Origin: Clostridia bacterium
GTDB lineage: Bacteria; Bacillota; Clostridia; Christensenellales; Borkfalkiaceae
Assembly (NCBI GenBank): GCA_017522945.1
Contig: JAFWXT010000019.1
Coordinates: 1-54,882, forward strand
DNA: 54,882 bases
Reading direction: 5' to 3'
Shown here piece by piece: positions 25,028 to 32,518 of the stretch. Made by a program: the position numbers and the translations under genes. The notes beneath the pieces are model-generated. The model ran no database searches. It was not told the origin of the DNA and worked only from the letters and a program-made list of their open reading frames with translations. How positions within the stretch are numbered: position 1 is the stretch's first letter; each line of letters begins with the position of its first letter.

Positions 25028-26080
25028 TTAATCTTCTTTTAGTTTAACTCGTTTTATTGCATTACGGCGAATATCGTCACTCATTGCTGCGTAATGTTTT
25101 TTTGTTGTATTTATGTCGCTATGACCTAAAAAATCTGCAACAACGTAAATATCGTTTGTTTCTTGATAAAGGTTAGTACCAAAGGTTGAACGCAATTTAT
25201 GTGGTGTTATTTTTTTTAGTGGTGTTACAATCTTGGCATACTTTTCAACTAAAATTTGAACGTTTCGTACGCTAATTCGCCTATTACGAAGTGATACGAA
25301 TAAAGCTCTTTCTTCTTTAGGTAAATCTTTAATTTTTGAGCGATACTCAAACCAGTTATTAAGCGCAATTTCAACTTCTTCGTTAAAATACAAAATTGTA
25401 CGATTACCACCTTTTCTAGTTACAACGAAGCTATTAGAATCCATAAAAACGTCTTCAACGTTTAGTCCAACAAGCTCGCTAATACGTATTCCTGTGCCTA
25501 AAAATAGGGTAACAATAGCTACGTCGCGTATTTTTGTGTTTTCGTGATAAGCTTTTTGTCTTTCGCTAAGCCCATTGCCGTTTTCAACCGTGTTTATCAT
25601 TGAAACAACTTCATTTACTTCTAAACGAATTATCTCTTTATCGTAAATTTTAGGGGATTGAACCTTTGCTGCGGTATTTGCAACAATTTTATCTTTATTA
25701 AAGAAATACTTATATATGGCGCGAATACTTGCTAATTTGCGCTGTTTTGCTCGGTCATTACATGAAAGTGTTTTATCATTATGAGTGTATGAATTTAAAT
25801 AGCTTAAATAACGCTCAATATCGGTTGCAGATATTCGTTCTAAATCACTTAGTCTAAGTTCACTGATTAATTTATCCTTAATTATAACTTTTGTTATAAA
25901 ATCAAAAAATATACGTAAATCAACAGCATAATTTAAACGGGTTAGCGCAGAAGTGTTGTTTTCAATTCCAATAAAAAACTCACGACAAAAGCTGGGCAAT
26001 TCATCAATAATTCCTTCAGCGCGCTCAATACAATTAATTTTGCGCTTTTCAAAATAACTATTTTTATCTCCAGAAGCCAT
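25028..26080 (-). CDS. Tyrosine recombinase (XerC/XerD-like)
   Basis: A 350-residue site-specific recombinase with a SAM-like N-terminal core-binding domain (about 35-130) and a catalytic domain. Seen: the full catalytic set Arg199, Lys223, His294, Arg297, His320 and nucleophile Tyr330, in the contexts GTGIRISEL, HKLRSTFG and LGHSDINTTKKHY. It is longer than typical XerC/XerD (about 300) because of a short N-terminal extension and an insertion near 165-183. No phage genes, tRNA or flanking att repeats are visible, so a housekeeping Xer role in dimer resolution is more likely than an integrase. That is inference. Confidence 0.88.
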   Translation of the reverse strand: MASGDKNSYFEKRKINCIERAEGIIDELPSFCREFFIGIENNTSALTRLNYAVDLRIFFDFITKVIIKDKLISELRLSDLERISATDIERYLSYLNSYTHNDKTLSCNDRAKQRKLASIRAIYKYFFNKDKIVANTAAKVQSPKIYDKEIIRLEVNEVVSMINTVENGNGLSERQKAYHENTKIRDVAIVTLFLGTGIRISELVGLNVEDVFMDSNSFVVTRKGGNRTILYFNEEVEIALNNWFEYRSKIKDLPKEERALFVSLRNRRISVRNVQILVEKYAKIVTPLKKITPHKLRSTFGTNLYQETNDIYVVADFLGHSDINTTKKHYAAMSDDIRRNAIKRVKLKED

Positions 26081-26447
26081 TTTAAAAGTTCCTTAACCAA
26101 ATTATTTGTTACATAAATTTTTTTACAAACAAAGTGGTGCATTTATATATCATTGCGTAAAAGACAACTTTTGCGTAAAGATAGCGATATAATACAGCAA
26201 ATTGGTTAAAATTAGAATAAATTTAAAAATCGCACATAAAATCTTATATTTTTTAATATTTTATATTTGATTTTACAAATTTATAATCTTTTATTTCGTA
26301 AAAAAATTTATATTACGCAAACATTTTATCATATAACGTATTTAAAGTAAAGTATTTTATTTAATTAAAAATAATTTTTTTTAAAACGTAAAATTTTTTA
26401 AAATACAACTTATATAGTTAATATTTTATTATAATTATTAAAACTTA
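26081..26447. other. AT-rich divergent intergenic region
   Basis: The 429-base gap between the recombinase and the PadR-like gene holds no credible open frame or RNA gene. It contains TTGCGTAAA at 26153-26161 and 26171-26179, the inverted TTACGCAA at 26313-26320, and a near-match TTTCGTAA at 26294-26301. The bases from about 26210 to 26440 are almost pure A and T with long homopolymer runs. The PadR-like promoter closes the gap. Confidence 0.7.
26153..26179 (+). repeat. Tandem TTGCGTAAA repeats upstream of the recombinase
   Basis: Two exact copies of TTGCGTAAA spaced 18 bases start-to-start, with AAAAG and CTTTT forming an inverted repeat between them. An inverted copy, TTACGCAA, lies at 26313-26320. 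Candidates for protein-binding sites of either flanking gene product. Confidence 0.55.
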
Positions 26448-26476
26448 TTGACAAAAGCAACGTTTAGGTGTATAAT
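26448..26476 (+). promoter_or_regulatory. Sigma-A promoter of the PadR-like gene
   Basis: TTGACA (26448-26453), 17-base spacer, TATAAT (26471-26476): perfect consensus, 33 bases before the ATG. Confidence 0.85.
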
Positions 26477-26509
26477 TTTGTTATAAAACTATAATTTAAA
26501 GGTGATTTT

Positions 26510-28180
26510 ATGGCTGATTACGTTGGTGGCGATATGATTCGCGGTCATATCGATACTATAATCCTTAATTCGTTAATTGACGGCGACAAGGATACTAATC
26601 AAATACGTACGGAAATAGAAGAACGCGCATGCGGTCAGTTTCAATTAAAACAAGGCACTTTTTATAGCGCATTACAACGTATTTCTAAACAAGGTTACGT
26701 TTTGGAATACCGCACGACGGGAGCTGACGGTGTTCGTCGCAAATTTTTTCAACTTACTGAAAAAGGTAAAGATTTTATTGATAGAAACCAATCTTCGTGG
26801 ACTATGTCGCGTCAAGTCATCAATACCCTACTTGACGCTCAAGTTGAAAAAAATGATGCAAAATCTTCGTTAAATACCGAAAAAGATGAAGTTTTACCTG
26901 AATTTGAGCATTCTACAGTAACCGACTTTTCAAAACTTAATACCCAAGATTTACCAACCGTAGAAAGTGATGCCGACCTTGTTATTTCAAGTTTAAACGA
27001 CGATTTATTTGCCGATCAAACGCCAGAAATAACTGAAGAAACAATAAACACTTTGCAATCTCCATCGCAAGTATTTGAACCCGAATCAACTTCAGCTTCA
27101 ACACCACAAACTTTTGACGACATTATGGAAATATTAGAAAAGATTGACCGTGATGCTCGTGAAGAAGAAGAAAGAAAAATTCGTTTAGAAGAAGAAAAAG
27201 CTGAGCGTGAAAGAGTTTTAGCATTAGAAAAAGCTGAAAAAGAACAAGAAAATGCAAAAAATTCTATTGAAGCTCAAAATGAAGTTCCTGAAATTGACGA
27301 ATTTAAGGTTGCTGAACAAGAATCAAAAACACCAAATCCTTTAGAATCTAACGTTCAAGATAGCGAACCAAAGCAGGAGCAAATGATAATTACTGAAGTT
27401 GTTTCAACAGTTCAGGCTAACGAAAAAGACGATTCTTTAGATATTGAGAATTTACCAATACAAAAAGAATACCGCGACGTTTTAAATAGAATTTTTGCAA
27501 ATGATAATGCTCAAAACGTTGTTGAAATTCATTCACAACCAAGTGAAACAAACGCTGTAGCGCAAATTGAAACCGTCGAAGAGCCTAAATATGACAGGAT
27601 CGTTGAAGAACTTGATTTTAACAATGAAAACCAAGAAGAAAAAACGAAAACTAAAACAAATAAGAGCGCATTTGATTACTCAGATATTTTAGCTCTATCC
27701 GAAAAAGAAGGGTTTAAAGTAACGACTTCTGACAAAACTAATAAAAACGAACTTGGAAAAATTCTTATCAACCGACTTAATTTTCATACTTCCCTAATAT
27801 TTTTTATTCTAATTGCAATCGAAACTTTAATAGTTGGTCTTAGTATGGAAAAAGTTCTTAATTACGGAATTCCAACCTACATTTATTTTTCACTAATAAT
27901 AACGTTGCTTCCAATTGTTTGTAGTATGCTTTACTATATGGCACCAAAACGTACGGTTGCCGAAGTAAGCACCTTTAAAAGCGCATTTGAAACTGCTTTA
28001 ATTATAACTTTAAATCTAATTCTTATGATTTTAGTTTACGTTGTAATCATCGACCTTGACTTTTCTTCAAAGCAAGAGTTAGCACGCAATCTATTTGTTC
28101 CACTTTTAATCGTACTAAACGTGCCTATATACGTAATTATTAGATACTCGTTACTTGAAAAACAAATGTATTTTTCATAA
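26510..28180 (+). CDS. PadR-type HTH protein with four C-terminal membrane helices
   Basis: A 556-residue protein of unusual build. Residues 8-92 are a PadR-type winged helix (GHIDTIILNSLIDG, GTFYSALQRISKQGYV, RRKFFQLTEKGKDF). Residues 110-420 are a long acidic, low-complexity linker with a charged likely coiled coil at about 205-250. Residues 427-447, 453-477, 492-514 and 528-545 are four hydrophobic helices. PadR proteins are normally small soluble repressors, so this one would be a DNA-binding domain tethered to the membrane, perhaps sensing an envelope state or positioning DNA. That is inference. A single gene with a perfect promoter and terminator. AAGG precedes ATG 26510. Confidence 0.8.
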   Translation: MADYVGGDMIRGHIDTIILNSLIDGDKDTNQIRTEIEERACGQFQLKQGTFYSALQRISKQGYVLEYRTTGADGVRRKFFQLTEKGKDFIDRNQSSWTMSRQVINTLLDAQVEKNDAKSSLNTEKDEVLPEFEHSTVTDFSKLNTQDLPTVESDADLVISSLNDDLFADQTPEITEETINTLQSPSQVFEPESTSASTPQTFDDIMEILEKIDRDAREEEERKIRLEEEKAERERVLALEKAEKEQENAKNSIEAQNEVPEIDEFKVAEQESKTPNPLESNVQDSEPKQEQMIITEVVSTVQANEKDDSLDIENLPIQKEYRDVLNRIFANDNAQNVVEIHSQPSETNAVAQIETVEEPKYDRIVEELDFNNENQEEKTKTKTNKSAFDYSDILALSEKEGFKVTTSDKTNKNELGKILINRLNFHTSLIFFILIAIETLIVGLSMEKVLNYGIPTYIYFSLIITLLPIVCSMLYYMAPKRTVAEVSTFKSAFETALIITLNLILMILVYVVIIDLDFSSKQELARNLFVPLLIVLNVPIYVIIRYSLLEKQMYFS

Positions 28181-28203
28181 GTTTATTAAAATAATGTTAA
28201 AAT

Positions 28204-28240
28204 AAAAAATGATAGCGAAAATAACACGCTATCATTTTTT
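28204..28240. terminator. Bidirectional terminator between the PadR-like gene and nagA
   Basis: AAAAAATGATAGCG (28204-28217), 9-base loop, CGCTATCATTTTTT (28227-28240): a perfect 14-bp stem with A/T flanks usable on both strands. Confidence 0.9.
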
Positions 28241-28288
28241 TATTTATATAAAAATACTTTTAATTTCCAGTATCGGTTGCTACAAAAA

Positions 28289-29440
28289 TTACGCTTTATA
28301 AATAACGTTACCGTCACGAATAGTTAATAAAACGTTAAAGTTTTCTTTATCAAGTATTGCAAAGTTAGCCTTTTTGCCCACCTTTATACTACCGATAGTA
28401 TCGTATAACCCAAGGTTTTTAGCGGGGTTTGCGCTTGCAAAGTCACAAGCTTCGGTTAAAGACACACCACAGTGTTTAACAACGTTTTTAACAGCATCAC
28501 TAAGTTTTAAAACACTTCCTGCAAGTGTTCCGTCTGCCAAACGCGCTTCGCCGTTTTTAACGTAAACTTTTTGACCTGCTAAATCACTAACACCGTCGCC
28601 AAGGTTTTTAGCGCGCATCGAGTCGGTAATTAAAATTACTTTATCATGTGGTTTGTTTTTAATAAGCATTTGAATTGCCGGAATGCTTACGTGAATAGTA
28701 TCACAAATTATTTCGCAAGCAAGCTCATCAATTAAAAGAGCTGAGCCGGCAACACCGATTTCACGGTGACCATAAGAACTTTGCGCGTTATAAGTATGAG
28801 TTACTTGTTTTGCACCGCGTTTAACTGCGTCAACAACTTGTTCGTATTTTGCTGTTGAGTGGCCAATACTTGCGTTGATTGATTTGCTTGCTAAATATTC
28901 AATAAATTCCTTCCCACCATCAAGTTCTGGTGCGATTGTAACAACTTTAATGCAGTTTCCTGATAATTCGTTGTACATTTCAAACTCTTCAATCGTTGGA
29001 TTTACAATATATTCAACTGGATGCGCCCCAGCTTTTGCAACGTTAATATATGGACCTTCAAAGTTAACGCCTACAACTTCAGCACCTTCTTTTGAATTAA
29101 GCGCTCTATAATCAGCAATAGATTTTAAAGCCTTTGATATATTTTCAACGCTTTGAGTCATAGTTGTTGCTAAAAATGAAGTTGTACCTTCACATGCAAT
29201 AGACGTGGCAATCGTTTCAATTGACTTTACTGAGCCATCAATAGCGTCTGCCGTAGCAGAACCGTGAATGTGTTGATCAATAAAGCCGGGTAAAACAACA
29301 GCGTTTTCAGGCAATTCAATAGGTTCAGTAATTTCATTAGCATCACCGATGAATGAAATAACACCGTTTTCAAAACCTAATGACGTTTTAATAATACCTT
29401 TACCTTCAACGTAAATTTCAACGTTTTTAAATCCTTTCAT
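28289..29440 (-). CDS. nagA: N-acetylglucosamine-6-phosphate deacetylase
   Basis: A 383-residue amidohydrolase that removes acetate from GlcNAc-6-phosphate, leading to glucosamine-6-phosphate for glycolysis or wall synthesis. Seen: the metal-binding His57-x-His59 in DQHIHG, FEGPYIN, the HTYNA loop, ITDSMRA with the catalytic Asp, and a C-terminal strand typical of the family. Length is normal. nagB is not in the window. It has its own promoter at 29482-29510 and shares its terminator with the convergent PadR-like gene. Confidence 0.95.
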   Translation of the reverse strand: MKGFKNVEIYVEGKGIIKTSLGFENGVISFIGDANEITEPIELPENAVVLPGFIDQHIHGSATADAIDGSVKSIETIATSIACEGTTSFLATTMTQSVENISKALKSIADYRALNSKEGAEVVGVNFEGPYINVAKAGAHPVEYIVNPTIEEFEMYNELSGNCIKVVTIAPELDGGKEFIEYLASKSINASIGHSTAKYEQVVDAVKRGAKQVTHTYNAQSSYGHREIGVAGSALLIDELACEIICDTIHVSIPAIQMLIKNKPHDKVILITDSMRAKNLGDGVSDLAGQKVYVKNGEARLADGTLAGSVLKLSDAVKNVVKHCGVSLTEACDFASANPAKNLGLYDTIGSIKVGKKANFAILDKENFNVLLTIRDGNVIYKA

Positions 29441-29481
29441 ATAAAATACCCCTAAGATAATTTACTTTTAATTATATTATC

Positions 29482-29510
29482 ATTATAACATTGAGCGCGG
29501 TAATTATCAA
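29482..29510 (-). promoter_or_regulatory. Sigma-A promoter of nagA
   Basis: On the minus strand TTGATA (29505-29510), 17-base spacer, TATAAT (29482-29487), about 40 bases upstream of the nagA ATG. Confidence 0.8.
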
Positions 29511-29565
29511 GTCAATTTTGTATAAATTAGGATATTTTTTTTAACAAATGTCAAATTTGCTCTTT

Positions 29566-30711
29566 TTAACTTGCAATATCTTTGGCGTAATCTAAAATTC
29601 CTTTTTTATCAAGGTTTTCGCATGCTAATGCATTTATTTCGGCAATTAGAACGTTGTTTTTATAAACTTTAAACACACCAACATTATCACCTTTTTTAAT
29701 AGGTGCTTTTACCTTAGAAATGGGCTCGAAATCAATAGTTACTTTTTCATTATAATTTTTCTTTCCAAAAATATAATAATTTTGCGCTGGCATAACCTCG
29801 ATTATATCTTTTTTGCCACAATCAACGTTAATTTCGTACTGATAAGGTGGTTCGATCGATAAAATTTGCTTATTATCGTAATTTTCAAAGCAATAATCAA
29901 ACATTTTTGAGCAATCGGCAAACCTTGTTTTGCTATTTGATTCATTGATTAAAACGCCTACAATTCGCATACTACCGCGTTTAGCCGTTGCCGCAAGACA
30001 ATACCCAGCTTCATTGGTAAACCCGGTTTTACCGCCGTCACAACCAGCATAAAATTTTGATAACTTATTCGTATTAGTTAAAACTGTTTTTTGTCCGTCT
30101 GGGTGAACAAGTTCATCAAGATAAATACCACTATAATTGAAATAATTTGGATGTTTACAAAGTTCTGCAAGCATCATAGCAACATCTTTTGCACAGGAGT
30201 ATTGTGTTGGTTTTGGAAGTCCTGTGCAATTTGAAAATAATGTGTTAGTTAATTTTAATTGCTTTGCTTTTTCATTCATTGCATCTACCGCTACACTTTC
30301 ACTACCGTAAATTTTTTCAGCAATTGCAACTGAGGCGTCGTTTGCAGATGCAATAATAATACTTTTAATCAAATCACTAACTAGATAATCCTTGTTTGCT
30401 TGTAAAAATACTTGTGAACCACCCATTGATGAGGCTCTTTCACTAACCGTAATCTTTTGTTCTAAATTTAATTCGCCCTTTTCAATTTTTTCAAATGCTA
30501 AAACTAAAAGCATAATTTTAGTCATGCTTGCTATAGGCAAACGTTCGTTTTCATTTTTACTATAAATTAATGTTTTACTTTCATAATCCATAAGATAGGC
30601 GCTTTTTGCGCTTACTTCTAATTCGTTTGATGCAAAAGCAGTTAGTTTATTTGTATAAAATGAAGAAAAGGCAACAACTAATAAACTGATAAATAAAATA
30701 ATTTTTTTCAT
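29566..30711 (-). CDS. dacF: D-alanyl-D-alanine carboxypeptidase, DacF-like
   Basis: A 381-residue low-molecular-weight penicillin-binding protein that trims the terminal D-Ala from peptidoglycan stem peptides outside the membrane. Seen: a signal peptide (hydrophobic core 4-19, cleavage near AFA at 25-27), catalytic SMTK at 62-65, SAN at 122-124 and KTG at 228-230, then a C-terminal domain. The start ATG 30711 is chosen because AAAGGTGG lies upstream and the signal peptide begins there; an upstream in-frame extension would overlap spoIIM. In Bacillus dacF precedes spoIIAA. Here it follows spoIVB-spoIIM, so a sporulation role is likely but not certain. Confidence 0.88.
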   Translation of the reverse strand: MKKIILFISLLVVAFSSFYTNKLTAFASNELEVSAKSAYLMDYESKTLIYSKNENERLPIASMTKIMLLVLAFEKIEKGELNLEQKITVSERASSMGGSQVFLQANKDYLVSDLIKSIIIASANDASVAIAEKIYGSESVAVDAMNEKAKQLKLTNTLFSNCTGLPKPTQYSCAKDVAMMLAELCKHPNYFNYSGIYLDELVHPDGQKTVLTNTNKLSKFYAGCDGGKTGFTNEAGYCLAATAKRGSMRIVGVLINESNSKTRFADCSKMFDYCFENYDNKQILSIEPPYQYEINVDCGKKDIIEVMPAQNYYIFGKKNYNEKVTIDFEPISKVKAPIKKGDNVGVFKVYKNNVLIAEINALACENLDKKGILDYAKDIAS

Positions 30712-30761
30712 AAAAATACCACCTTTATAACTATTTTGCGCAAGTAGTATTTTTTTATGAT

Positions 30762-31346
30762 TTATAAGTAAAAGTTTAAAGGTCTTATTATAATTCCTAT
30801 TGTTATAAGTTCCCAAAAAAGTGTAATTATGCTAAACGTAATAAATATAAAAATCGCTGATAAATAAAGGCTTTTTTTACATTTATTACATTCACATCTT
30901 GCTGAATAATTTATTGATGACAATAAGCTAAAAGAACAAAATCTTAATATTATGCAAGGTAATACGGTTATTATATAAACTATAATTCCTATTACGGAAA
31001 AAGCACAGTAAAAATATGGAACTAAAGTTGAAAGCAAAAATCCTTGATAAAAAAATATTATACCATTTAAAGGGAAAAGAAAAATTGTTAACGATGAGGC
31101 AAAAACGATTATACCTATTCCAAAGTAAGCAAAAAACTTTGAAAAACAATAACCTAACAAACTAATTTCTTTATCGAAAATAATAACGTAGTTATTTACT
31201 ACTATATCGTAAAACAAAACTCCTTCTAAATTTGTTTTAAAAAGAGCGCCGAATACTATCCCAAATAAAAATAAAGTGGATGATAAAATCAAATATATTT
31301 TAGCATTTTTTAGAGATTGTATTATAAATTTTATACAACTTTGCAT
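30762..31346 (-). CDS. spoIIM: Stage II sporulation protein M-like membrane protein
   Basis: A 194-residue polytopic membrane protein that fits SpoIIM, part of the SpoIIDMP machine that thins septal peptidoglycan and drives engulfment. Seen: about five hydrophobic helices, the FLFGIVFGALF first helix region, and a terminal WELITIGIIIRPL similar to the family. Sequence identity looks weak, so the call rests on topology, length and position between spoIVB and dacF. The start is set at ATG 31346, which has GGGAG 11 bases upstream; in-frame ATG 31364 lacks one. The ribosome-binding site is partly inside a small hairpin. Confidence 0.7.
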   Translation of the reverse strand: MQSCIKFIIQSLKNAKIYLILSSTLFLFGIVFGALFKTNLEGVLFYDIVVNNYVIIFDKEISLLGYCFSKFFAYFGIGIIVFASSLTIFLFPLNGIIFFYQGFLLSTLVPYFYCAFSVIGIIVYIITVLPCIILRFCSFSLLSSINYSARCECNKCKKSLYLSAIFIFITFSIITLFWELITIGIIIRPLNFYL

Positions 31347-31355
31347 AAATAAAGT

Positions 31356-31380
31356 AACTCCCATAATCAATATGAGAGTT
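31356..31380 (-). promoter_or_regulatory. Small hairpin covering the spoIIM ribosome-binding site
   Basis: On the minus strand AACTC-T-CATA pairs with TATG-G-GAGTT around a 5-base loop (one mismatch). The 3' arm contains the GGGAG used by ATG 31346. It could limit translation of spoIIM. As a terminator of spoIVB it lacks a T run on this strand. Confidence 0.35.
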
Positions 31381-31404
31381 TTTTATAATTTATTCATAAA
31401 TATA

Positions 31405-32409
31405 TTAATTTAATGAAGAAACCATTTTATCAATTAAAATACCGTAACCGCGAGTTGAATCATTTAAAAACACGTGCGTAACTGCCCCAACGATTTTGCC
31501 GTTTTGTATTATTGGGCTACCGCTCATTCCTTGCACGATACCGCCAGCATACCTAATCAATTTATCATCGGTTATTTTTATCATTAAATTCTTGTTTAAT
31601 TTATCGCCACTATCGATTTTAACAATCGAAATTGAATACTTTTTAGGCGATTCTCCCCTTATGGTCGTATAAATTTCGGCATCACCTAAACATGCCTCAC
31701 CGATTTCATATTTGTCTATATTTTTATAATCATCATAACAAGTAAATTTGCCGATTAAACCGATTTCGGTATTCTTAGTTACAGCGCCAAGCACCTCATT
31801 ACGAATTATTATTCCTTGTAGCTCGCCGGCTTTACCGCGTTTACCTTTAACAACGTCGGTTATGTTACATTTATAAGTAACACCGCCTGCTACGCTTAAA
31901 AGCGCCCCCTTTTCATCAGTAATCGGATGCCCAAGCGAACAAAACTCACCATTTTCATTTATAATTGTTACAGTGCCAAGTCCCGATAAGTAATCGCGTA
32001 TTAAAAGACCTAATCTGTAGCTTCCGCCCAAATCTTTTTTGGGATATATATTTTTAATTTGTTTTTCACCGCCAGAAAGAATTTCTGCAAGAATAAACCC
32101 GCTTTCATAATTTGATAAAACTTCATCGATATCGGCAGCTGAAGTAACTTTTTTGCCGTTTAAAGAAAGTATATAATCACCAGGTTTAATATCTGCATCT
32201 TTTGCAGGCAAATAAATATCGTCTTCGCATATAACTTCACTTAAACCAACAACAAGCGCCCCTTCTGCTGAAAGGTCAAATCCTAACGGAAATCCACCTA
32301 TATAATACAGTTTTGATGAATTATCAGCATAAACTGCACTAATATTTGTTGTTAAAAGAAGTATAAAAATTAAAATCGTTATAATTTTCTTAAAATGCTT
32401 AATCTTCAT
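31405..32409 (-). CDS. spoIVB: SpoIVB serine peptidase
   Basis: A 334-residue forespore-secreted protease that signals across the intermembrane space to trigger pro-sigma-K processing in the mother cell. Seen: an N-terminal membrane segment (8-27), a PDZ domain (about 40-120), the S55 catalytic histidine in LGHPITD (His161) and the serine motif GMSGSPI at 294-300. The start ATG 32409 has GGGGGA just upstream; a longer frame would include it. A sigma-G-like promoter precedes it. Unlike the usual arrangement, spo0A does not follow; spoIIM and dacF do. Confidence 0.95.
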   Translation of the reverse strand: MKIKHFKKIITILIFILLLTTNISAVYADNSSKLYYIGGFPLGFDLSAEGALVVGLSEVICEDDIYLPAKDADIKPGDYILSLNGKKVTSAADIDEVLSNYESGFILAEILSGGEKQIKNIYPKKDLGGSYRLGLLIRDYLSGLGTVTIINENGEFCSLGHPITDEKGALLSVAGGVTYKCNITDVVKGKRGKAGELQGIIIRNEVLGAVTKNTEIGLIGKFTCYDDYKNIDKYEIGEACLGDAEIYTTIRGESPKKYSISIVKIDSGDKLNKNLMIKITDDKLIRYAGGIVQGMSGSPIIQNGKIVGAVTHVFLNDSTRGYGILIDKMVSSLN

Positions 32410-32434
32410 TTTTCCCCCGAACGTCAAGTAAAAT

Positions 32435-32463
32435 TAGTATGCACAGTAAGAATTGTTCTATAC
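32435..32463 (-). promoter_or_regulatory. Sigma-G-like promoter of spoIVB
   Basis: On the minus strand GTATA (32459-32463), 17-base spacer, CATACTA (32435-32441). The -10 matches the sigma-G type CATnnTA and the -35 the forespore-sigma type GnATA. The distance to the spoIVB ATG (26 bases) leaves room for its GGGGGA site. Forespore control of spoIVB is known in Bacillus. Confidence 0.55.
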
Positions 32464-32489
32464 GCGCAAATTAAACAAATTAAAAAATT

Positions 32490-32518
32490 AAAAATAAAAA
32501 AGGTGCTAATTGCACCTT
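32490..32518 (-). terminator. Terminator of the nusB-recN gene string
   Basis: On the minus strand AAGGTGC, 5-base loop, GCACCTT (arms 32500-32518), followed by TTTTTATTTTTA. The recN stop codon lies at the foot of the stem. It isolates spoIVB from recN. Confidence 0.85.

Noticed and set aside
25028..26080. Tyrosine recombinase as the integrase of a mobile element
   Set aside because: No phage or conjugation genes, no tRNA and no flanking direct repeats are visible; the neighbours are chromosomal.
26294..26320. TTTCGTAA...TTACGCAA as a dif-type Xer site next to the tyrosine recombinase
   Set aside because: The arms are separated by 11 bases instead of the 6 expected of dif, and the arm sequences do not match known dif arms. 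Kept only as part of the repeat family.
31356..31390. Hairpin with T run on the plus strand as a terminator
   Set aside because: No gene is transcribed on the plus strand here; on the minus strand the T run is missing.
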